Shown here piece after piece: positions 1-5,067 of a stretch of DNA of 5,067 bases. This stretch comes from Spirochaetaceae bacterium (GTDB lineage: Bacteria > Spirochaetota > Spirochaetia > Treponematales > Breznakiellaceae), in the NCBI GenBank assembly GCA_031255115.1, contig JAIRTD010000199.1, positions 1-5,067 on the forward strand, read 5' to 3'. How positions within the stretch are numbered: the stretch's first letter is position 1; the number at the start of each line of letters is the position of its first letter. Made by a program: the position numbers and the translations under genes. The notes below the pieces were generated by a model. The model worked only from the letters and a program-made list of their open reading frames with translations. It was not told the DNA's origin and made no database searches.

Positions 1-1296
1 GGCGCCTGCGCCAAAGGCGGTAAAATCACCGTCAAGGCTGAGGCCGTCCGGGGCGCTGATAAAGGCGCTTTCCCCGGCGCAAAGGCTTACATGCTCTCCG
101 CCGTTCTTCCCTTTAAGGAGGGCCCTGCCCTGGGTAACGCAGAGTATCGAGGGCCCCTTGACCGAATAGGGGAGGGGAGGGCCGCTGTTCCGCAAAAGGG
201 TGAGTGAAAATTCCGTTCCTTCCGGGAGGGGATAGCTCCACACCAGGGGCCGTTTTTCGTTTTCGGGCGGACTGAGTATGGGCGGCGTATAGGGAGAAAA
301 ATCAAGTATCTTAAAGAGTTCCGGAATATCAATGTGTTTTCCGGTAAGCCCGCCCCTGAGCACATTGTCGGAATTTGCCATGAGCTCAACGCCGAGCCCT
401 TCTACATAACTGTGCATGACGCCGGCTTTGAGAAAGATAGCTTCAAAGGGTTTTAGTGTAAGGATTCTGAGGTAGAAGGGGGCGAGTATGCCCGGATCGC
501 CTGGATACAGGGCGGCAAACTTTGCCGCGAGTTTTTTTGAAAGCCCTGCCCCGGACGGGTCTTTTACCCCAGATGAGTCTTCCGTCCCGGACGGCTCTTC
601 TGCCCCGCTTGGTCCTTCTGCTCCAAACGGCCCTTTTGCTCCGTGTTGTCCTTCCGTGGCGGCGGGTGTGGCCGGCGTGTCTGACAGGGCCCGGTTGAGA
701 AGTTCGAGTTCGGCGGGGCCAAGGGCAAAGAGGGCGCGTAAAAAGGCCCTGAGTCTTGTTTCGTTGCTGCCCGGCCCGGTGAGCGCCTGTAAGGGCCCGT
801 TTAGTACGGGAAGTTCCAGGCCGGCCAAAAGTTCCGCGCTTTCGTCCGCCTCCCTGAAACCGCAGAGGGCGGTAAAGGGGCTGAGGGCGCAGAGTATTTC
901 GGGCTTGTGGTTTGGGTCCCTGTAATTCCGCTCAGGCGCGTCTTTTTCTATGCCCTTCCGGTTCTCCTGTTCCCAGCCTTCACGGGCCTGCGTGGCATTG
1001 GGGTGAACCTGCAGCGAAAGGGGTTTTCCCGCGGCAAGTATCTTGAACAGGAAGGGAAGCGTGTCCCCGCTTTTTCCCGGCGTTTTATGCCTTTCAATAT
1101 AATCCGAAAGTAATTCCGTTTTGTTCCCGTTTTCTATCTTCGACGGCCCCAGGGGATGAACGCCCATCCAGAGTTCGGCAAAGGGTTTTTGTTGGGGGTT
1201 TTCTTCGCCGCGCAGCGCGGGAATCCACCGGGGAGAACCCCAGGGGTAGTGTTTTATCTCAGGGCAAAGCCTGAAAAAGCCTCTGTCGTTGGACAT
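1..1296 (-). CDS. manA: Mannose-6-phosphate isomerase, class I (3' end outside window)
   Basis: This is a zinc-dependent cytosolic enzyme that interconverts fructose 6-phosphate and mannose 6-phosphate, linking glycolysis to mannose use and GDP-mannose precursors. The frame is open for 432 codons from the ATG at 1296 to base 1, with no stop. Family landmarks are visible: PWG near residue 18, LQVHP with the expected zinc ligands Q96 and H98, PNHKPE with ligand E133, then GVMHSYVEG with ligand H295 and NSDNVLRGGLT with the catalytic-type R314. The C-terminal cupin part includes GESAFISAP (residues 408-416). Compared with E. coli ManA from memory, only a few residues should be missing. Residues about 205-252 hold an unusual Gly-rich hexapeptide repeat insert (separate entry). 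The ATG overlaps the zapA stop by one base (TAATG), and a G-run four bases upstream is a plausible weak ribosome binding site, so translation is probably coupled to zapA. The enzyme identity is secure; the physiological role is inferred. Confidence 0.95.
   Translation of the reverse strand, partial: MSNDRGFFRLCPEIKHYPWGSPRWIPALRGEENPQQKPFAELWMGVHPLGPSKIENGNKTELLSDYIERHKTPGKSGDTLPFLFKILAAGKPLSLQVHPNATQAREGWEQENRKGIEKDAPERNYRDPNHKPEILCALSPFTALCGFREADESAELLAGLELPVLNGPLQALTGPGSNETRLRAFLRALFALGPAELELLNRALSDTPATPAATEGQHGAKGPFGAEGPSGAEEPSGTEDSSGVKDPSGAGLSKKLAAKFAALYPGDPGILAPFYLRILTLKPFEAIFLKAGVMHSYVEGLGVELMANSDNVLRGGLTGKHIDIPELFKILDFSPYTPPILSPPENEKRPLVWSYPLPEGTEFSLTLLRNSGPPLPYSVKGPSILCVTQGRALLKGKNGGEHVSLCAGESAFISAPDGLSLDGDFTAFGAGA
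553..660. repeat. 18-bp tandem repeat inside manA (hexapeptide repeat)
   Basis: Five clear 18-bp units (553-570, 571-588, 589-606, 607-624, 625-642) and a degenerate sixth (643-660) lie in register with the manA reading frame. On the coding strand each unit encodes a six-residue repeat close to G-A-E-G-P-S (residues 219-248). The first four triplets even follow the collagen-like Gly-X-Y pattern, after which Gly occurs only every sixth residue. Units differ by several substitutions, so this is an aged repeat rather than a recent identical expansion. The unit length is a multiple of three, so copy-number change would keep the frame. Confidence 0.85.
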
Positions 1297-1655
1297 TATT
1301 CCCCCAATGCCTCGTCAAGCCGGGCTATGATGTCCAGCGTAAGCTGCTCGGTTCTGTGCTGTTCGGTTTTGAGCTGCTCAATCGTAGGCTGTTCGGGGTC
1401 CCCGGTATCGGAGCGCTCACGCGCAAAAGGGTCTCTCCCGCCGGCCAGGGCCCGCATTTTTTCGATTTCATCACAGAGAAGAAAGCCGGACAGTATGGCT
1501 GTTTTAAGGGGATCGTTCAGGCCGGTATTCTGTTGGGTGTCTTCTACAAAGCGGCGGTAGTTTTCGAGAAGGTTTTCGAGATATTCCGGATCGGCGTCTG
1601 CGGAAATGGTAAAGGAAGTGCCCAGCATGGAGATGCGGAGATCGCTCTTGGGCAT
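1296..1655 (-). CDS. zapA: ZapA-like cell division protein
   Basis: The 119-residue product resembles ZapA, a small cytosolic protein that binds and cross-links FtsZ filaments at the division ring. A short N-terminal beta segment (LRISMLGTSFTISA, residues 6-19) is followed by EYLENLLENYRRFVE (residues 24-38) and the family-typical DPLKTAILSGFLLCDEIEK (residues 48-66). A polar linker and a heptad-like helix rich in Glu, Gln and Leu (about 90-117) follow, as expected for the coiled-coil tail of ZapA dimers. The start is ATG 1655 with an AAGGAG Shine-Dalgarno at 1666-1661, five bases away and overlapping the stop of the upstream coiled-coil gene. Its stop overlaps the manA start. The adjoining coiled-coil gene supports a ZapA/ZapB-like pair. 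ZapA proteins diverge strongly in sequence, so the call rests on pattern and context rather than on catalytic residues. Confidence 0.8.
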   Translation of the reverse strand: MPKSDLRISMLGTSFTISADADPEYLENLLENYRRFVEDTQQNTGLNDPLKTAILSGFLLCDEIEKMRALAGGRDPFARERSDTGDPEQPTIEQLKTEQHRTEQLTLDIIARLDEALGE

Positions 1656-1664
1656 GAAGGCTCC

Positions 1665-2183
1665 TTAAAAAATATCCAGTTGGCCGCCTCCGTCAGGCGT
1701 CTCGGCAGCTTCTTCTCCGGGTTCTATTTCTTCGGAGCTTCTCAGCAGCGAACCTTTTTTTCCGTGGGCCTGGGCGGGAGCGGCGGTTTTTGCCGGGCGT
1801 TCCGGCGGCGCATCCTCGGCAGGGCGGCCGGAAGGCGTGTCCTGGCCGGAAGGCGGCCGGGTTTCGGCGGGCGGCCGGGTTTCGGCAGGACGGGCCCCGC
1901 TGGACCCCGCTTCGGCCGGCCGGGTTTCGACCCGTTTGCCGGCCAGCGTTACCATGGTATCCTCAAACTGATCAAGCCGTTCCAGGGCAGAAACTATGCC
2001 CGACTCAATGCGGCTCTGGTTCTCTTTGTAGCGCTTTACTTCGGCTTCAAGCTCGTCAATGCGTTTTTTTAGGCCCCCTTCCTGTTCCCGCAGAAGGGAA
2101 TTTTCCCTGCTCAGGCGCTGGAGGTGCTCTATGGCCTTGCCGACTTTGGTTTCAAGCAGCTTGATCTGTTCCAGGTTTACCAT
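1665..2183 (-). CDS. ZapB-like coiled-coil protein with disordered tail ending in QLDIF
   Basis: This 172-residue protein has two parts. Residues about 3-80 form a long Leu/Glu/Lys-rich heptad pattern (EQIKLLETKVGKAIEHLQRL and onward), which is predicted coiled coil and similar in size to ZapB. Residues about 84-165 are Pro/Ala/Glu/Arg-rich, low in complexity and probably disordered, with ETRP repeats. The last residues are GGGQLDIF. There is no signal peptide or membrane segment, so it should be cytosolic. The start is ATG 2183, three bases after the rplT stop, with GGAGG (2196-2192) inside the end of rplT eight bases upstream. Its stop overlaps the Shine-Dalgarno of the ZapA-like gene. The coiled coil beside ZapA suggests a division-ring role; this is inference from architecture and context, since generic coiled coils carry little family signal. 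The terminal pentapeptide resembles a sliding-clamp-binding motif (see findings). Confidence 0.75.
   Translation of the reverse strand: MVNLEQIKLLETKVGKAIEHLQRLSRENSLLREQEGGLKKRIDELEAEVKRYKENQSRIESGIVSALERLDQFEDTMVTLAGKRVETRPAEAGSSGARPAETRPPAETRPPSGQDTPSGRPAEDAPPERPAKTAAPAQAHGKKGSLLRSSEEIEPGEEAAETPDGGGQLDIF
1853..1888. repeat. 18-bp tandem duplication in the tail of the ZapB-like gene
   Basis: Two adjacent 18-bp units (1853-1870 and 1871-1888) differ at one base. A further partial copy of the core ggccgggtttcg occurs at 1918-1929. On the coding strand the units encode the hexapeptide P-A-E-T-R-P twice, within the Pro-rich linker around residues 99-111. The surrounding 1800-1940 region is very G+C-rich and built from related ggccgg-containing words, which suggests growth by slippage. 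The period equals that of the repeat in manA, but the sequence differs. Confidence 0.75.
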
Positions 2184-2186
2184 GGC

Positions 2187-2546
2187 CTATGCCTCCAGCG
2201 CCGCCTTTGCCCGGGCAATGACGGCCTTAAAGGCGCCTGAGTCCTGGAGGGCAAGGCTTGCCAGGGCTTTGCGGTTGATAAGCACCCCTGCCTTGTTGAG
2301 GCCGTCAACAAGCCGGGAATACGAAAGACCTTCGGCCCTGCAGGCGGCGTTGATTCTTACTATCCACAGCCGCCTAAAATCGCCCTTCCGGTCCCTGCGG
2401 TCCCGGTATGCGTAGGTAAGACTCTTGGTAACCGCGTCTTTGGCGGTCTTGTAATTTGAATGGCGGCGGCCCCAATAGCCCTTTGCCTGTTTAAGTATTT
2501 TTTTACGATGATCTTTTCTCTTTGAACCGTCTACTGCTCTTGACAT
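2187..2546 (-). CDS. rplT: 50S ribosomal protein L20
   Basis: L20 binds 23S rRNA early in assembly of the large ribosomal subunit and in several bacteria also represses its own operon. The 119-residue length is normal for the family. The basic N-terminal extension ([20 protein letters not shown], residues 9-28) and the family core [14 protein letters not shown] (residues 57-70) are both present, followed by the globular C-terminal part with [17 protein letters not shown] (residues 83-99). The start is ATG 2546 with a double Shine-Dalgarno-like AAGGAAGG at 2559-2552. It lies 38 bp after rpmI, in the widespread infC-rpmI-rplT order. Three bases separate its stop from the next start, so the downstream coiled-coil gene is probably translated by ribosomes leaving rplT. 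Confidence 0.98.
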   Translation of the reverse strand: MSRAVDGSKRKDHRKKILKQAKGYWGRRHSNYKTAKDAVTKSLTYAYRDRRDRKGDFRRLWIVRINAACRAEGLSYSRLVDGLNKAGVLINRKALASLALQDSGAFKAVIARAKAALEA

Positions 2547-2584
2547 GGAAACCTTCCTTGTTCTGTTTCGGCGATTTGCGCCCC

Positions 2585-2785
2585 TTATCCATAGGGAAGG
2601 AGCTTCTTCCTGATTACCGGCACATTGTCGTCCGAAAGTATGCCGGCGTGGCGGAGATTCCGCTTGCGTTTGGCGCTTTTTTTGGTGAGGATATGGCGAA
2701 GATTCTGCTTTTTGTACTTCACCTTTCCTGAGCCGGTAAATGTAAAGCGCTTGGCTGCGCTCTTCTTGGTTTTCATTTTAGGCAT
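2585..2785 (-). CDS. rpmI: 50S ribosomal protein L35
   Basis: L35 is a small basic component of the large ribosomal subunit. The 66-residue product matches the family in length and has the typical opening [14 protein letters not shown], a [10 protein letters not shown] turn (residues 17-26) and the conserved-looking [13 protein letters not shown] segment (residues 30-42). The start is ATG 2785. Its Shine-Dalgarno AGAGG (2798-2794, eight bases upstream) overlaps the infC stop codon TAG (2799-2797), so initiation probably depends on ribosomes finishing infC. It is the middle gene of the conserved infC-rpmI-rplT cluster. Confidence 0.97.
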   Translation of the reverse strand: MPKMKTKKSAAKRFTFTGSGKVKYKKQNLRHILTKKSAKRKRNLRHAGILSDDNVPVIRKKLLPYG

Positions 2786-2796
2786 GCTGCTAACCT

Positions 2797-3315
2797 CTAT
2801 TTTCTGGTTTTGGGGCTTACCACCATGGACATAAACCTGCCTTCCATAGCGGGCGGTTTATCCATCACATAGTCCCCTTCGATACGTTTAAGGACGTCGT
2901 TAAGAACGTCCAGTCCGAGTTCGGTATGGGCCAGTTCCCGGCCGCGAAAACGGATAGTAACCTTTACCTTATTGCCTTCGGCAAGGAATTCCTTGACATG
3001 TTTGGACTTAAAGTCCAAATCATGGTCGTCAATCTTGGGCTGCATCCGTATTTCTTTAAGTTTAAGCAGCTTTTGCCGCTTTTTTGCCTCCCGGACCTTC
3101 TTTTCATTTTCGAATTTGAACTTGCCGTAATCGAGGATCTTGCAGACCGGAGGACTCGCCTGGGGGGCGACTTCGACCAGATCAAGAGCCTGGGCCTTAG
3201 CCATTTCGAGCGCTTGAATAGTGGGCATAATTCCCTGCTGTTCGCCTTCATCGGTGATGAGGCGCACTTCCCGCACCCGAATTTGTTCATTTATCCGCAA
3301 ATCCTTATCCGCCAA
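2797..3315 (-). CDS. infC: Translation initiation factor IF-3
   Basis: IF-3 binds the 30S subunit, prevents premature 50S joining and checks the start codon and initiator tRNA. The 172-residue protein has the N-domain opening [16 protein letters not shown] (residues 5-20), the family signature [14 protein letters not shown] (residues 59-72), a Lys-rich linker helix, and a C-domain with [17 protein letters not shown] (residues 87-103) and [10 protein letters not shown] (residues 118-127). Translation starts at TTG 3315: an in-frame TGA lies at 3330-3328, no ATG occurs before residue 30, and a strong AGGAGG sits four bases upstream. A start codon other than AUG is a known route for IF-3 to regulate its own synthesis (AUU in E. 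coli), so autoregulation is plausible here but not shown. It is the first gene after the promoter at 3402-3373. Confidence 0.97.
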   Translation of the reverse strand: MADKDLRINEQIRVREVRLITDEGEQQGIMPTIQALEMAKAQALDLVEVAPQASPPVCKILDYGKFKFENEKKVREAKKRQKLLKLKEIRMQPKIDDHDLDFKSKHVKEFLAEGNKVKVTIRFRGRELAHTELGLDVLNDVLKRIEGDYVMDKPPAMEGRFMSMVVSPKTRK

Positions 3316-3319
3316 CTGA

Positions 3320-3325
3320 CCTCCT
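3320..3325 (-). promoter_or_regulatory. Strong ribosome binding site fixing the infC TTG start
   Basis: The coding-strand sequence AGGAGG at 3325-3320 is a full anti-16S match, four bases before the TTG at 3315-3313. An in-frame stop three codons further upstream excludes a longer infC, so this site decides the start. Confidence 0.85.
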
Positions 3326-3349
3326 CGTCAACTAACGCTACAACGGGGC

Positions 3350-3374
3350 ATGTACCGCTAATCTAAAGGTACAT
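3350..3374. promoter_or_regulatory. Inverted repeat over the infC promoter (candidate operator)
   Basis: Perfect 7-bp arms ATGTACC and GGTACAT are separated by 11 bp. One arm begins in the last two bases of the -10 box and the other lies in the early leader. Because the predicted transcription start is between the arms (near 3366), only part would be in the RNA, so a DNA-binding site for a dimeric regulator is likelier than an RNA hairpin. The repeat is seen directly; its function is inferred, and arms of this length could arise by chance. Confidence 0.4.
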
Positions 3375-3402
3375 TATAGCAAAAAATACCGGATTTTGTC
3401 CA
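3373..3402 (-). promoter_or_regulatory. Sigma-70-type promoter of the infC operon
   Basis: On the coding strand a -35 box TGGACA (3402-3397, five of six consensus bases) is followed by an 18-nt spacer containing a T-run and a perfect -10 box TATAAT (3378-3373). The start of transcription should be near 3366, giving a leader of about 50 nt before the infC TTG. It sits in the only intergenic gap of this size before the packed infC-to-manA block, so it probably drives all six genes. Confidence 0.8.
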
Positions 3403-3429
3403 GTAGGCGGCCGGCTTTATGCAAGGCTG

Positions 3430-4623
3430 CTAAAAGCGCCAGCCCACGCCGGCCGTGAGGGACAAAAAGCCCGCCGGCGCCCCACTGCCAATCAGGAGCT
3501 GTGTGTAATCCAGGCCGGTCTCCAAAAACAGGTCCCGCCACAAAAACCACTGCCAGGAGCCGCCAAAGCCGAGGGTTAAATGGCCGGGGGCAAACTGCTC
3601 TGATTGCGCGCCGTCCTTGTGGTCAAAGCGCATATTCAGCAGCGACGCGAAACCCGCGCCCAGATGGAAGGCGGCGTTCATCGTATAGTCCCGGAACCAG
3701 CGCAGGTACAGGGCGTTGGCCGAAAACAAGAGCATCTGCCCGTTCAACGTAAAGCGCTCGTCTTTGGTGGTAAGGTCAAGTATACGCGCCGTAAGCTCGC
3801 CGCCTATGCCGCCCCAGAGCCGTTTGAAGGGAACTATTGAGAAACGTCCGGTAAGACCGCGGGGATAAAGGTTCTGGTCGTATTCTTTGAACAGACTGCC
3901 CGAAAAGGGAAGGACCGGTGTAAAGGCCAGCGAAACAGCGTAGTCGACAGGCTGCCGGAAGCTCACTTTAAAGCCGGTCATGGTGGTCGAAAGGCCGCCG
4001 GGATTGGTAATGATGATGTCGTATTCACCCAGGACAAGCTCGTTCCGGTACACCGGAAACACCGCCTGTATGCTGTCTTCGCCGCGTTCTATAGAAAGCG
4101 GCTCCCAGGGGCGGCGGCGGCCTGATTTATCGGAAAGGTATATTTTCGTCTCGCCGGTAAGGTTGCTGCCCCTGACCGTGAGGGTAAATTCGTCAAGGCG
4201 GCTGTCAACAAAATACGCGGGCGGGTCAAAATCGCTTATCACCGGATCATGGGCGGGATATATGCGCAGGCCCACCCATTCGGAGCTTGCCGCCACCCGG
4301 CCCAAAACATTGTAACTCAGGACCCGCCAGCGGTACATGCCGGGAACAAGGATAATTTCTACAAAGATTTCTTCGGTGCGTTCTTTGTGAGAGCTTACCC
4401 ATTCGCCCTGTTCGTTCCGGGCTTCGATTTCTACTTCAAAAAAATAGGCGTTTACCCTGGACCAGCGGAGTATTTGAACGAGATTGCCCCCGGCGTCAAT
4501 GCGGTAGTCTTCCGGCTTTTCGGTTTCCTGCGCTTTAAGGGACAGGGAGCGGAGCAAAAAAAGCAATAAACAGAAAAAAATCCGTTTTAAGTATCCTGTT
4601 TTGTCCGCCCGAATTCCCTTCAT
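3430..4623 (-). CDS. Secreted TIG/Fn3-like protein with C-terminal outer-membrane beta-barrel
   Basis: The 397-residue protein starts at ATG 4623, which places a signal peptide at the N-terminus: basic residues to R15, a hydrophobic stretch about 16-28, and a likely cleavage near LKAQ (29-32). Residues about 38-124 look Fn3-like (ILRWSRVNAYFFEVEIEA, then PGMYRWRVLSYN). Residues about 126-222 have IPT/TIG character (LTVRGSNLTGETKIYL, then GEYDIIITNPGG). From about 226 the chain alternates amphipathic strands rich in Gly and aromatic residues, such as GHLTLGFGGSWQWFLW, and ends GVGWRF; a terminal Phe fits the recognition signal of barrel proteins inserted by BamA. It is therefore probably an outer-membrane protein with periplasmic or surface Ig-like domains. 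Ligand and function are unknown. A longer frame reaches an ATG at 4719, but that would bury the signal peptide. An AGGAG lies only two bases before ATG 4623. It appears to be its own transcription unit. Confidence 0.75.
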   Translation of the reverse strand: MKGIRADKTGYLKRIFFCLLLFLLRSLSLKAQETEKPEDYRIDAGGNLVQILRWSRVNAYFFEVEIEARNEQGEWVSSHKERTEEIFVEIILVPGMYRWRVLSYNVLGRVAASSEWVGLRIYPAHDPVISDFDPPAYFVDSRLDEFTLTVRGSNLTGETKIYLSDKSGRRRPWEPLSIERGEDSIQAVFPVYRNELVLGEYDIIITNPGGLSTTMTGFKVSFRQPVDYAVSLAFTPVLPFSGSLFKEYDQNLYPRGLTGRFSIVPFKRLWGGIGGELTARILDLTTKDERFTLNGQMLLFSANALYLRWFRDYTMNAAFHLGAGFASLLNMRFDHKDGAQSEQFAPGHLTLGFGGSWQWFLWRDLFLETGLDYTQLLIGSGAPAGFLSLTAGVGWRF

Positions 4624-4649
4624 TGCTCCTGTCCCTGTTATTGATATGG

Positions 4650-4658
4650 AGTATAACA
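4650..4658 (-). promoter_or_regulatory. Candidate extended -10 promoter for the TIG/barrel gene
   Basis: The coding-strand sequence TGTTATACT (4658-4650) matches the extended -10 pattern TGnTATAAT with one mismatch in the hexamer. No good -35 hexamer is seen 17 bases upstream, which extended -10 promoters can tolerate. Transcription would start near 4643, about 20 nt before the ATG at 4623. The rest of the 4624-4757 gap shows no convincing gene or clear terminator. Confidence 0.4.
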
Positions 4659-4757
4659 ACCAGTTTCGCGCCGATGGGGCAGCGAATTTTGGCCGCTGTA
4701 ATCTCCGCCGCGGTTTCAACTTCTTTCATCCGCCGGGTTCCTTTTTTGCCGCCGGAC

Positions 4758-5067
4758 TCAGGGGCATATAACGCGAAACCCGGTGTAGGAGTTCTGCGTG
4801 AAAGGATAGTCATACTCCCGAGTGGCCATCCGGCAATAGGAGGAGTTCACCTGGTTGTAAGCGCCCCCCCGGATCAGCCGTGCTGCGCCGGTGGAGGAGC
4901 CCGTATAGTCTAAATACATCCCGCTGAGCGGATAATCATCATATCTGTCCCAGCACCATTCCCTTACGTTTCCGGACAGGTTTTTAAGCCCCAGTTGATT
5001 CGCTGCCTTGGAACCGGTCTGATGGGTGCTGCCGCCGGCATTTACGCTATACCAGATAAAATTAGAG
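4758..5067 (-). CDS. SUMF1/formylglycine-generating-enzyme-like domain protein (C-terminal part)
   Basis: The 5' end lies beyond base 5067; the visible part is 102 residues read from 5066 to the TGA at 4760-4758. It shows the closing half of a SUMF1 (C-type-lectin-like) fold: NQLGLKNLSGNVREWCWDRY, then RLIRGGAYNQ, an SSYCRMATRE segment and the terminal TGFRVICP. These match the usual GNVWEW, RGGS and GFR landmarks of the superfamily. True sulfatase-activating enzymes have two active-site cysteines in the segment after RGGS. Here only the one in SSYC has a counterpart and the position expected for the other is not Cys, so formylglycine-generating activity is doubtful. Many bacteria use such domains in proteins of other or unknown function. 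The missing N-terminus could show whether it is a secreted or lipid-anchored protein or is fused to a further domain. Confidence 0.9.
   Translation of the reverse strand, partial: SNFIWYSVNAGGSTHQTGSKAANQLGLKNLSGNVREWCWDRYDDYPLSGMYLDYTGSSTGAARLIRGGAYNQVNSSYCRMATREYDYPFTQNSYTGFRVICP

Noticed and set aside
488..925. Plus-strand open frame with Pro/Ser/Gly repeats
   Set aside because: It is the antisense shadow of manA. Its repeat pattern is simply the 18-bp manA repeat read in another frame, and the opposite strand carries all enzyme motifs.
1356..2072. Long plus-strand open frame of 238 codons
   Set aside because: It runs antisense across the zapA-like and ZapB-like genes, is Gly/Arg/Phe-rich in the way high-G+C shadows are, and shows no recognisable domain. 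Genes on the minus strand here have ribosome binding sites and tight junctions.
2566..2584. Small GGCG/CGCC hairpin between rpmI and rplT
   Set aside because: A four-pair stem with no following T-run is too weak to call a terminator or attenuator, and rplT follows with its own ribosome binding site.
3316..3366. Search for an L20-type autoregulatory leader before infC
   Set aside because: The predicted leader is only about 50 nt and I could not see the longer structured element expected for known L20 leaders.
3384..3416. Possible terminator after the TIG/barrel gene (GCCGG ... CCGGT followed by a T-run)
   Set aside because: The stem is only about five pairs including a G-T wobble, with a loop near 18 nt. 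The T-run sits inside the spacer of the infC promoter and is better explained as promoter sequence.
4624..4719. N-terminal extension of the TIG/barrel protein to an ATG at 4719
   Set aside because: The extra 32 residues would place the signal peptide inside the protein and would put the extended -10 element inside the coding region; ATG 4623 gives a normal signal peptide.
4535..4813. Minus-strand small frame bridging the gap before the TIG/barrel gene
   Set aside because: It overlaps the start of the TIG/barrel gene and the end of the SUMF1-like gene in a different frame, has no convincing ribosome binding site and no family features.

Overview
The window is a densely packed chromosomal segment in which every supportable gene lies on the minus strand. 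It reads as a spirochaete, most likely a Treponema-like one with a fairly high G+C content. That placement is inferred from the general look of the IF3/L35/L20 proteins, a ZapA-type protein next to a coiled-coil partner, a TIG-type envelope protein with a predicted C-terminal barrel, and a SUMF1-domain protein. No marker in the window proves the taxon.

In transcription order (high to low coordinates) the layout is as follows. (1) The C-terminal end of a SUMF1/formylglycine-generating-enzyme-like protein (5067-4758, 5' end outside the window). (2) A 134-bp gap with a candidate extended -10 promoter, then a secreted protein with an Fn3-like part, an IPT/TIG-like part and a C-terminal beta-barrel ending in Phe (4623-3430). 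(3) A 114-bp intergenic region with a strong sigma-70-type promoter (TGGACA, 18-nt spacer, TATAAT) and a perfect 7-bp-arm inverted repeat over the -10/start region. (4) The ribosomal-protein cluster infC (TTG start), rpmI and rplT. (5) A coiled-coil ZapB-like protein, a ZapA-like protein and a class I mannose-6-phosphate isomerase (manA), which runs off the window at base 1.

The genes from infC to manA are 38 bp or less apart. Several junctions are coupled: the rpmI ribosome binding site overlaps the infC stop, 3 bp separate rplT from the coiled-coil gene, the zapA Shine-Dalgarno overlaps the preceding stop, and zapA/manA share one base. No terminator was seen between them. The simplest reading is one transcript joining translation factors, ribosomal proteins, FtsZ-ring accessory proteins and a sugar-phosphate enzyme.

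I see no clearly new multi-gene system, CRISPR array, mobile element or RNA gene. The most unusual details are the QLDIF pentapeptide at the extreme C-terminus of the ZapB-like protein, which resembles a DNA sliding-clamp-binding motif; 18-bp repeats encoding hexapeptides in linker regions of two genes of the operon, one inserted in the ManA enzyme; and the palindrome over the infC promoter.
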